Shown here: in pieces, positions 9,301-13,232 of the stretch | Position numbering within the stretch: the first letter of the stretch is position 1 | Layout: each line of letters begins with the position of its first letter | DNA from: JAPWJZ01 sp038247245 | Lineage (GTDB): Bacteria; Pseudomonadota; Alphaproteobacteria; Micavibrionales; UBA2020 | Direction of reading: 5' to 3' | Assembly (NCBI GenBank): GCA_038247245.1 | Contig: JBBRVE010000083.1 | Coordinates: 1 to 13,232, forward strand | Length of the DNA: 13,232 nucleotides | Position numbers and translations under genes: made by a program | The notes under the pieces: model-generated | What the model saw: only the letters and a program-made list of their open reading frames with translations | Told to the model about the DNA's origin: nothing | The model's database searches: none

Positions 9301-9650
9301 TGGCGGCACGATTGGGCGATATGGGTTTCACCGTTATCGCCACCGGCGGCACCGCCCGCCATCTGGTCGAAGCCGGTATCCGCGCCAAAAAGGTCAATAA
9401 AGTCCATGAAGGTCAACCACATATCTTCGATGCAATGATCAACGGCGAAATCGCGCTGATGCTGAACACGACCGATGGCCCGCAGGCCGTGGTCGATGAC
9501 TTTAACTTGCGCAGGGCGGCGTTACAGAATAAAATCCCCTACTACACGACCATCCCCGGCGCAAAGGCGGCAGTAGATGCCATCGCTTCGCTGCGCCAGT
9601 CGGGGCCGTTCGATGTAAAGTCGCTGCAGGAATACCTGAAGGCGGCTTAA
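6360..9650 (+). CDS. carB: Carbamoyl-phosphate synthase large subunit
   Basis: The synthetase subunit makes carbamoyl phosphate from bicarbonate, two ATP and ammonia supplied by the glutaminase subunit CarA; the product feeds arginine and pyrimidine synthesis in the cytoplasm. At 1096 residues it is close to the usual length of about 1070-1100. The internal duplication is clear. The first half opens with GAGPIVIGQ (residues 14-22) and contains NSNPATIMTDPD and PTMGGQTALN. The second half opens with GSGPNRIGQ (571-579) and contains NCNPETVSTDYDTSDR and QLGGQTPLKL. The C-terminal MGS allosteric domain starts near residue 966 and includes IATGGT. The N-terminus MPKRTDIK matches the family start, and an AAAGGGAA ribosome site lies at 6343-6350. 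No frameshift or missing motif was seen. carA is not adjacent: the upstream neighbour is the fused-synthase array. The gene ends before a terminator at 9666-9710. Confidence 0.98.
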   Translation: MPKRTDIKTIAIIGAGPIVIGQACEFDYSGTQACKALREEGYRVVLINSNPATIMTDPDLADATYIEPITPEIVAKILEKEKPEALLPTMGGQTALNTALELAKNGTLERLGIELIGAKEEAIEVAEDRDLFKKAMEKLGLECARGKTVTNYADAMDMLDYVGLPAIIRPSFTLGGTGGGVAYNRNEYEMIVQQGLKASPIKQILIEESILGWKEYEMEVVRDKADNCIIICSIENIDPMGIHTGDSITVAPALTLTDKEYQVMRNASIAVLRGIGIETGGSNVQFAVNPKDGRLIVIEMNPRVSRSSALASKATGFPIAKVAAKLAVGFTLDELQNDITGSTPVSFEPTIDYVVTKIPRFNFEKFRGTEAYLTTAMKSVGEVMAMGRTFEESLQKALCSLETGLNGLQEMSLVPAGVEYSEQHIVAALSQPRPDRVMIIAQAFRHGFTVDEIYKHCKYDTWYLERIKGLVEHEENIRANGLPKNFTEWMETKQLGFSDARLGELTGKKTEDVTKQRQKANVRPVYKRVDTCSAEFPSNTSYMYSTYESNGFAPGACEAHPSDRKKVIIIGSGPNRIGQGIEFDYCCVHASFALKDKGIESIMINCNPETVSTDYDTSDRLYFEPITSEKVLDIIHIEQQKGDLLGVIVQLGGQTPLKLCAELERAGVKILGTSPDAIDLAEDRERFSKLITKIKLKQPANGMARSAEEAEKVSQDVGFPLVLRPSYVLGGRGMEIVHDMDGLRRYITTAVKVSGDDPVLIDKYLQNCIEVDVDALCDGKDVFIAGVMEHIEEAGIHSGDSTCSLPPYSLRQEIVIDLMDQAITLAKALKVVGLMNVQFAIRQSRDPANLDHYEIFVLEVNPRASRTVPFVAKATGVPVIKAATRIMVGEKIAQLKTEGVIHHRKFDHVAVKVPVFPFARFPKVDAVLGPEMKSTGEVMGIDRDFRRAFAKGRIGAGSKLPVSGTVFISVRDSDKNVIIPLAARLGDMGFTVIATGGTARHLVEAGIRAKKVNKVHEGQPHIFDAMINGEIALMLNTTDGPQAVVDDFNLRRAALQNKIPYYTTIPGAKAAVDAIASLRQSGPFDVKSLQEYLKAA

Positions 9651-9665
9651 TTAAAACCACCCGCA

Positions 9666-9710
9666 AAAGATGCCGATGCTCCGCAGGGCGCATAACGGCA
9701 TCTTTATTTG
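9666..9710 (+). terminator. Intrinsic terminator after carB
   Basis: A perfect 10-bp stem pairs AAAGATGCCG (9666-9675) with CGGCATCTTT (9696-9705) across a 20-base loop, followed by a T-rich run (TTTATTT). The loop is longer than usual, which lowers efficiency. It lies 15 bases after the carB stop and 20 bases before the greA start, so it could also act in the greA leader. Confidence 0.7.
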
Positions 9711-9729
9711 TGTTGAAACGAGGAATGTA

Positions 9730-10206
9730 ATGATTCAAAAAGTCCCCATGACCGCCGCCGGCTACCAGCGCCTGGAAGATGAAATCCGCCAGCTGAAATC
9801 GGTCGAGCGCCCGTCCATCATCGAGCAGATCGCCGAAGCGCGCTCGCATGGCGACTTGTCCGAGAATGCCGAATACCACGCAGCCCGCGAAAAGCAGAGC
9901 TTCATCGAAGGCCGCCTTCTCGACCTCGAGGATAAAATGTCGCGCGCCGAAGTCATCGACACGTCAAAAATGTCCGGCACCGTCGTGAAATTCGGCGCGT
10001 TCGTGAAGGTCGTGGACGAAGAAACCGACCACGAACAAAGCTTCCAGATTGTCGGCGAATATGAAGCCGACATCGAAAAAGGCATGCTTGCCCTGACCGC
10101 CCCCCTGCCCCGCGCCCTCATCGGCAAAACCCAGGGCGACAGCGTCGAAGTCACAACGCCGAAGGGTCGCAGGGCGTATGAATTGCTGGAAGTGAAATAC
10201 AAATAA
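9730..10206 (+). CDS. greA: Transcription elongation factor GreA
   Basis: 158 residues, the same length as E. coli GreA. GreA binds the RNA polymerase secondary channel and stimulates cleavage of backtracked RNA. The N-terminal coiled coil carries the hallmark tip motif HGDLSENAEYHAA; the two acidic residues that coordinate the active-site metal are D42 and E45. The C-terminal FKBP-like domain follows from about residue 80, with FQIVGEYEAD and PLPRALIGK. An earlier in-frame ATG at 9670 would add 20 residues unlike any GreA and would start inside the carB terminator. The ATG at 9730 has GAGGA at 9720-9724 and gives the standard N-terminus MIQKVPMT, so it is preferred. greA next to carB is an order I recall from alphaproteobacterial genomes. 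A strong terminator follows. Confidence 0.97.
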   Translation: MIQKVPMTAAGYQRLEDEIRQLKSVERPSIIEQIAEARSHGDLSENAEYHAAREKQSFIEGRLLDLEDKMSRAEVIDTSKMSGTVVKFGAFVKVVDEETDHEQSFQIVGEYEADIEKGMLALTAPLPRALIGKTQGDSVEVTTPKGRRAYELLEVKYK

Positions 10207-10241
10207 ACCCGCAAGGTTTATGGCATTTTCGTTTTGATTTT

Positions 10242-10283
10242 AAACCGTGATGATTTCCGTTAGGATTTCATCACGGTTTTTTT
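10242..10283 (+). terminator. Strong intrinsic terminator after greA
   Basis: A perfect 12-bp stem pairs AAACCGTGATGA (10242-10253) with TCATCACGGTTT (10268-10279). The loop can form a further TCC/GGA mini-stem. A run of seven T residues (10277-10283) follows. It insulates greA from the next gene, whose Shine-Dalgarno begins only six bases later. Confidence 0.9.
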
Positions 10284-10299
10284 ATTTCAGGAGTTTCAA

Positions 10300-10659
10300 A
10301 TGTCTTACGTCGATGGTTTCGTCCTTATCGTTCCCAATAAAAAGCTGAAGGAATATACCAAGCTTGCCAAGAAGGCTTCCAAAATCTGGAAGGAACATGG
10401 CGCGGTTGAATATTATGAATGCGTGGGCGACGACATGAAGACGCCGATGGGTATTCCTTTTCCCAAGCTGGCGAATGCGAAAAAGACCGATACCGTCGTG
10501 TTTTCTTGGATCGTTTATAAATCCAAGGCGCACCGCAACGCCGTGAACAAAAAAGTCATGAGCGACAAGCGGCTGATAGAAGACATGGACATGGACAACA
10601 TGCCCTTTGATTGCACCAAGATGTCCTATGGCGGGTTCAAGCCGATCGTGAAGGCGTAA
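10300..10659 (+). CDS. DUF1428 family protein (YbaA-like)
   Basis: 119 residues, near the length of E. coli YbaA (117). Family landmarks are YVDGFV at residues 3-8, a conserved EC pair at 40-41, VVFSWIVY at 66-73, a KKVMSD segment and the terminal MPFDCTKMSYGGF block. The fold is expected to be a small alpha/beta barrel of the dimeric ferredoxin-like type, cytoplasmic. No biochemical role is established for the family, and the sequence shows none. Basic residues are dense in the first helix (KKLKEYTKLAKKASK). The start has AGGAG at 10289-10293, six bases upstream. It sits between the greA terminator and a bidirectional terminator, so it is probably monocistronic. Its promoter would have to overlap the terminator region just upstream; I could not place one convincingly. 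Confidence 0.93.
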   Translation: MSYVDGFVLIVPNKKLKEYTKLAKKASKIWKEHGAVEYYECVGDDMKTPMGIPFPKLANAKKTDTVVFSWIVYKSKAHRNAVNKKVMSDKRLIEDMDMDNMPFDCTKMSYGGFKPIVKA

Positions 10660-10668
10660 CTGCTCTAG

Positions 10669-10698
10669 TCCCCTCTCCCGCGCTTGCGGGAGAGGGGA
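10669..10698. repeat. Perfect GC-rich palindrome, REP-like dispersed repeat candidate
   Basis: Thirteen consecutive base pairs form a hairpin: TCCCCTCTCCCGC (10669-10681) against GCGGGAGAGGGGA (10686-10698), with loop GCTT. It lies ten bases after the stop of the DUF1428 gene and has no T run, so it is not a standard terminator. Palindromes of this CCCTCTCCCG type are dispersed in many copies in several proteobacterial genomes. That this copy belongs to such a family is inferred, since the window has only one copy. Confidence 0.6.
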
Positions 10699-10713
10699 AA
10701 GTGGGGAAACAAT

Positions 10714-10748
10714 AAAAAAAGCCGCCGTATTGCTACGGCGGCTTTTTT
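10714..10748. terminator. Bidirectional intrinsic terminator between convergent genes
   Basis: A 9-bp GC stem pairs GCCGCCGTA (10721-10729) with TACGGCGGC (10734-10742) around the loop TTGC. It is flanked by seven A residues (10714-10720) and six T residues (10743-10748), giving a U-tract on either strand. It lies between the plus-strand DUF1428 gene and the minus-strand glycine-zipper gene and should end both. Confidence 0.93.
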
Positions 10749-10764
10749 CTTTGTCTCGTATCGA

Positions 10765-11199
10765 TTACTGCGCGGGCGCTTTCGGCGCGGCAGGAACGAC
10801 AGCTGCGGGAGCGAGGGCTTCCACGACAACTGCGGGCTTTTCAGCCGTTGCGGCGGTGTCGAATTTCTTCGTCAGGCCTTCGATCACGATGGGCTGCTGG
10901 CCTTGTGCGACCAGTTCCTTGTTGGACTCGTCGATGAATTCACCGACTGCCTTCACGACAGGTGCTGCTTTGGCAGCCAGATATGCGCCGCCTGCAGCGG
11001 TGCCGACATAGGTGCCGCCGATAAGACCCAGCACAACGCCGCCCGCGATGCCCCAACCGCCGAGGCCTGCAGCCGCCGCGATGAAACCGCCGCCGGTTGC
11101 GAAGGTGGCGACAACTGCTGCGCCGATCAGCAGCGCTTTGCCAAAGGCCTTGAGGCCTTTAACGACGCCTTTTTTCAGTTCTTCGTTCTCGTTATCCAT
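10765..11199 (-). CDS. Small glycine-zipper membrane protein, unknown function
   Basis: 144 residues, with no family I can name. It has a charged, amphipathic N-terminus (MDNENEELKKGVVKG), a hydrophobic Gly/Ala-rich core at about residues 22-80, a short soluble stretch, and an Ala/Pro/Val-rich tail from about residue 115. The core holds six glycines exactly four residues apart (50, 54, 58, 62, 66, 70), a continuous glycine zipper, which favours tight packing of membrane helices. No signal peptidase site or lipobox is evident, so insertion in the inner membrane is the simplest reading. The start has GGAGA at 11206-11210 (complement), seven bases before the ATG, and a candidate promoter at 11245-11273. 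A bidirectional terminator follows the stop. It could be a membrane-stress, pore-forming or envelope protein; the sequence does not decide. Confidence 0.75.
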   Translation of the reverse strand: MDNENEELKKGVVKGLKAFGKALLIGAAVVATFATGGGFIAAAAGLGGWGIAGGVVLGLIGGTYVGTAAGGAYLAAKAAPVVKAVGEFIDESNKELVAQGQQPIVIEGLTKKFDTAATAEKPAVVVEALAPAAVVPAAPKAPAQ

Positions 11200-11244
11200 T
11201 ATTTATCTCCAAAAGAATTTATCCCTTAGTCCCAATTGAGGTTA

Positions 11245-11273
11245 TGGATAGTGAGTTATGGAGAGCGCGTCAA
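11245..11273 (-). promoter_or_regulatory. Candidate promoter for the glycine-zipper gene
   Basis: On the minus strand, TTGACG (11268-11273) is followed after exactly 17 bases by TATCCA (11245-11250). The -35 box is good; the -10 box matches only its first three positions. It sits in the 129-base gap between the two minus-strand genes and would give a leader of about 40 bases, suggesting that the small gene has its own transcription start. Confidence 0.4.
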
Positions 11274-11328
11274 CCCCATTTATTACGAAAAGTATAACTA
11301 TAGATAACAGGCGATTGAGCCTGAAAGC

Positions 11329-11817
11329 TCAGATGCCGCGCGTGAATTTGATCTTGGGCGGCTTCGGTTTCAGCACCGGCTGGGGTTTCGGGGGCGGTGT
11401 CAGGCTGACGGTGACCAGACCCGGCGCATCTGTATGGACACTCACGCCGATGCCATGCTGCTTGCAGGTTTCGAACAGCTTTTGCATGGGTTTCAGCATT
11501 GTGCCGACGGATGACTGCACGCTGCCGCCGAAGCCTGCTTCCGCTAGCGTCAGGGCGCGGTCTTCGGACAGGCCCCAGCGCTTGGGTTCTTCCATTATAT
11601 ATACGTGGCGTCCGGCGCGGGCGCGTTCTTCATCGCCGATGAAACGCACATCCTGCGTTGCCGCTTTAAAAGCGCGGCCAAGGCCCGTGACGGTCGTGCG
11701 GTCATAGCTGATCACGCGCTGGCGGTTGGTGCCGGCTTCATCCGCGTGGCGTGCGACGAGGTCGGCCATGGAATCAATCCACTGCCCCACCACATCGATT
11801 TCACTTTTGATGGTCAT
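11329..11817 (-). CDS. Hypothetical protein with Pro/Lys-rich C-terminal tail
   Basis: 162 residues from the chosen start; I do not recognise the family. The body looks soluble and mixed alpha/beta: an N-terminal helix (IDVVGQWIDSMADLVARH), a strand-like RHVYIMEEPKRWGL segment and a late GIGVSVHTDAPGLVTVSL hairpin. The last 23 residues form a basic proline-rich tail (PPPKPQPVLKPKPP), typical of a disordered linker or docking tail. There is no signal peptide or membrane segment. An upstream ATG at 11847 would add ten residues, but it overlaps the -10 box of a near-consensus promoter and has no ribosome site, so the ATG at 11817 is preferred, with a weak GGGGCG ahead of it. The gene is divergent from the vWA-like pair and may share regulation with it. 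No convincing terminator follows. Confidence 0.7.
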   Translation of the reverse strand: MTIKSEIDVVGQWIDSMADLVARHADEAGTNRQRVISYDRTTVTGLGRAFKAATQDVRFIGDEERARAGRHVYIMEEPKRWGLSEDRALTLAEAGFGGSVQSSVGTMLKPMQKLFETCKQHGIGVSVHTDAPGLVTVSLTPPPKPQPVLKPKPPKIKFTRGI

Positions 11818-11845
11818 TCTGCGCCCCGGCTTAAAAATCGGTATC

Positions 11846-11873
11846 ATAATACTTATTGCTCAAATTATGTCAA
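11846..11873 (-). promoter_or_regulatory. Near-consensus sigma70-type promoter for the minus-strand hypothetical gene
   Basis: On the minus strand a perfect TTGACA (11868-11873) is separated by 16 bases from TATTAT (11846-11851, five of six matches to TATAAT). Transcription should start near 11838-11840, leaving a leader of about 22 bases before the ATG at 11817. The surrounding 100 bases are AT-rich, unlike the flanking genes. Confidence 0.7.
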
Positions 11874-11932
11874 TAAGATAAGCTATTACAAAGGCTTTAC
11901 AGTAGCTTAACCGAAAATTCAATCTTCTGCAT

Positions 11933-11967
11933 TATGATAAAAGCAAGAATTTGAAAGGGTTAGTTTG
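11933..11967 (+). promoter_or_regulatory. Candidate -10 box and ribosome site for the vWA-like pair
   Basis: TATGAT (11933-11938) resembles a -10 hexamer, but no good -35 stands at the right distance, so an activator or another sigma factor may be needed. AAGGG (11955-11959) stands five bases before a TTG codon (11965-11967) and decides the start. The in-frame TAA at 11938-11940 rules out any start further upstream. A transcript starting just after this -10 would have a very short leader. Confidence 0.35.
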
Positions 11968-12708
11968 AAAAACCTGCCGGATGTGAACCTCCATTTCCAT
12001 CACGCCGCCACCCGTTATCAAGGTGGCGATATTCTTGTAATGATAGAGCAGTCATTGCCCATGGTGAATGCCTTCGGGTTCATGGGCGAGGTTTTCGACA
12101 ATGCCGTCGCCAGCGCGCGACACCTGCGCACCATCAACCCGCATACGCGCGCTGTTTTTTACGGTACCGAACACGGTCTGGTGGATATCGATCTCGATGC
12201 GCCCCTGATGCCAGGCGATTTGCCCACGACCAGCAAGCCGAATATTCCCGTCGCCATGCGCGCGCTGGCCGAACAATACCCGTTTGCCAATCCCTGCCGC
12301 CCGCTACATGTATTGATGATGTCGGCGGGTGGTCTGGGCGGTAGTTACAACGAAGCGATGATGTCGATGCTGGATGTGATGCAAAAGCCTGGCGCGCAGG
12401 TGATGATCGACCTGCTGCTGATCCCGAACGGCCCAAAACTGTTTCAGCAGATGGCGGGCGTCGCCGCAAGCAAGATGCTGAATGGCGGCACAGAAATTGA
12501 TTCCGCGAAACCCGCGCCTAATTTCTACATGATGCGCGATCCGGAAGACATCCCGCGCGAAATCGGCAACGCGATCAACAAGCGCATCTCTCCCGACAAC
12601 CCGCGGCAGTTTATGCTCGACCTCGTCTGCAGCATCGTCGGGCGCGGCACCTGCACGCCCGTATCCTGCCCCACCACCGCGAGTTTTAACAAGCAGCGCA
12701 AGCCGTGA
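11965..12708 (+). CDS. vWA-like fold protein A, degenerate metal site, function unknown
   Basis: 247 residues from a TTG start. The start is supported by AAGGG five bases upstream and by a gapless match of its first 30 residues to the next protein (F11, A15, R/K17, Y18, G20, G21, I27, S30). The layout resembles a von Willebrand A domain: a first strand DILVMIEQS (22-30) in place of the DxSxS metal motif, a middle strand HVLMMSAGG (115-123), a later strand VMIDLLLIPNG, LFQQMAG with a following GG (159-175), and a closing RDPEDIPREI helix (191-200) as in vWA C-termini. Metal ligands are largely missing, so any binding is probably metal-independent. Cysteines lie at 111, 222, 230 and 235, three of them clustered near the C-terminus. 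No signal peptide. The stop overlaps the next start. The fold is an inference by eye; the partner is unknown. Confidence 0.78.
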   Translation: MKNLPDVNLHFHHAATRYQGGDILVMIEQSLPMVNAFGFMGEVFDNAVASARHLRTINPHTRAVFYGTEHGLVDIDLDAPLMPGDLPTTSKPNIPVAMRALAEQYPFANPCRPLHVLMMSAGGLGGSYNEAMMSMLDVMQKPGAQVMIDLLLIPNGPKLFQQMAGVAASKMLNGGTEIDSAKPAPNFYMMRDPEDIPREIGNAINKRISPDNPRQFMLDLVCSIVGRGTCTPVSCPTTASFNKQRKP

Positions 12709-13232
12709 CGGATCAATCGCTCCTCTCCGGAGAATTCCTGCGCCGCGCCCAAAAATACAGCGGCGGCCATGTGCATTTGCTGATCGACGGGTCGAACGTG
12801 GCGACCGAAGGCTATATGTTCAAGGAAAACGACCCGCCCGGCCTGTTGCTGGAAACCGCGATGAACCTGAAAATCGCGATGCCGCACACCGCATTCTCCG
12901 CCGCCTATTGGTCGGGCGACAAGACGAAGGTTGCGGTTGACCTCTTCCGCCCCTCCACCTGGCACAAGCTGATTCCGAAGGGGCGCGCGCAGATCAATCC
13001 CGCGCTGGAACAGACGGTCAGGGAAATCACGGATGGCACGCTCAAAACCCCGCTGCACCTGATCGCCTTCACCAATATGGGCATGTCGGATAGCACCGAT
13101 GCGATGGACAGCTTCGCCAGGCTGCGCGAGCTGGAGGGTGTGACGCTCGACGTCATTATATTGAACGACAGCATGCCGAACGGCTTCAAAGCCATCCGCA
13201 ACCTGAGCGCGCAGAACCCGCTAAAGCCGATC
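12705..13232 (+). CDS. vWA-like fold protein B, paralogue of its neighbour (3' partial)
   Basis: An open frame of 176 codons runs off the right edge. It begins with a GTG that overlaps the previous stop (GTGA, 4-base overlap). No Shine-Dalgarno is clear, which fits translational coupling. From this GTG the N-terminus aligns without gaps to the upstream protein: both have an aromatic F11, (K/R)Y at 17-18 and GG at 20-21. The putative metal-site strand is better kept here, HLLIDGSN (24-31), with D28 and S30 of a DxSxS motif but not the third residue. Further similarities are PHT (60-62), HLIAFTNMGMSDS (118-130) and LDVIILND (148-155) with PNGFKAIRNL, the usual strand-loop-helix order of a vWA domain. 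The C-terminus and any extra domain are outside the window. Function not known. Confidence 0.8.
   Translation, partial: MTDQSLLSGEFLRRAQKYSGGHVHLLIDGSNVATEGYMFKENDPPGLLLETAMNLKIAMPHTAFSAAYWSGDKTKVAVDLFRPSTWHKLIPKGRAQINPALEQTVREITDGTLKTPLHLIAFTNMGMSDSTDAMDSFARLRELEGVTLDVIILNDSMPNGFKAIRNLSAQNPLKPI

Noticed and set aside
9670..9729. N-terminal extension of GreA from the ATG at 9670
   Set aside because: The ATG is inside the carB terminator stem, and the extra 20 residues have no counterpart in the family, whereas the ATG at 9730 gives exactly the normal length and has a good ribosome site.
9725..9732. ATGTAATG: a start-stop mini-ORF overlapping the greA start
   Set aside because: The first ATG is only one base from the GAGG core, too close for efficient initiation, so a regulatory start-stop is not supported beyond coincidence.
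10684..11229. Plus-strand open frame across the palindrome, terminator and the glycine-zipper gene
   Set aside because: It runs through a strong bidirectional terminator, has no ribosome site, and yields a Cys/Arg-rich product. The minus-strand frame has a good ribosome site and coherent membrane-protein character.
11316..11331. Small hairpin TGAGC/GCTCA over the stop codon of the minus-strand hypothetical gene
   Set aside because: Only five base pairs with no following U-tract on the minus strand; too weak to call a terminator.

Overview
The window looks like a stretch of a mid-GC alphaproteobacterial chromosome. The evidence is a canonical CarB followed directly by GreA (an order I recall as common in Alphaproteobacteria), ordinary Shine-Dalgarno sites and short intergenic gaps. 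I cannot name a genus. No tRNA, rRNA, CRISPR array, transposase or phage gene is visible.

Region 1 (left edge to 6258) is a head-to-tail array of three paralogous genes. Each encodes a large membrane protein: a polytopic N-terminal half of about 470 residues fused to a C-terminal Rossmann domain of the spermidine synthase type (the 'fused MFS/spermidine synthase' family). The first copy has lost about 122 N-terminal codons to the window edge. The junctions are very tight (0 nt gap, then a 1 nt overlap), each with a good Shine-Dalgarno, so the three are almost certainly co-transcribed. The spermidine-synthase active-site motifs are altered in the same way in all three.

Region 2 (6360-10659) holds housekeeping genes: carB (large subunit of carbamoyl-phosphate synthetase, feeding arginine and pyrimidine synthesis), greA (transcript cleavage factor) and a small DUF1428/YbaA-like protein. 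Clear intrinsic terminators follow carB and greA. carA is not in the window.

Region 3 (10660-10760) is a convergent gap. It carries a perfect 13-bp inverted repeat resembling dispersed GC-rich palindromes of proteobacterial genomes, and a strong bidirectional terminator.

Region 4 (10765 to the right edge) is accessory and mostly unrecognised. Two minus-strand genes encode a small glycine-zipper membrane protein and an unknown soluble protein with a Pro/Lys-rich tail. Facing away from them is a plus-strand pair, 11965-12708 and 12705 to the edge. These overlap by 4 nt and are paralogues: their first 30 residues align without gaps. Both look like von Willebrand A-type folds with degenerate metal sites. 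The minus-strand unknown gene has a near-consensus sigma70-type promoter, which argues that its true start is the second ATG. The most interesting material is the triple fused-synthase array and the divergent cluster with the vWA-like pair.
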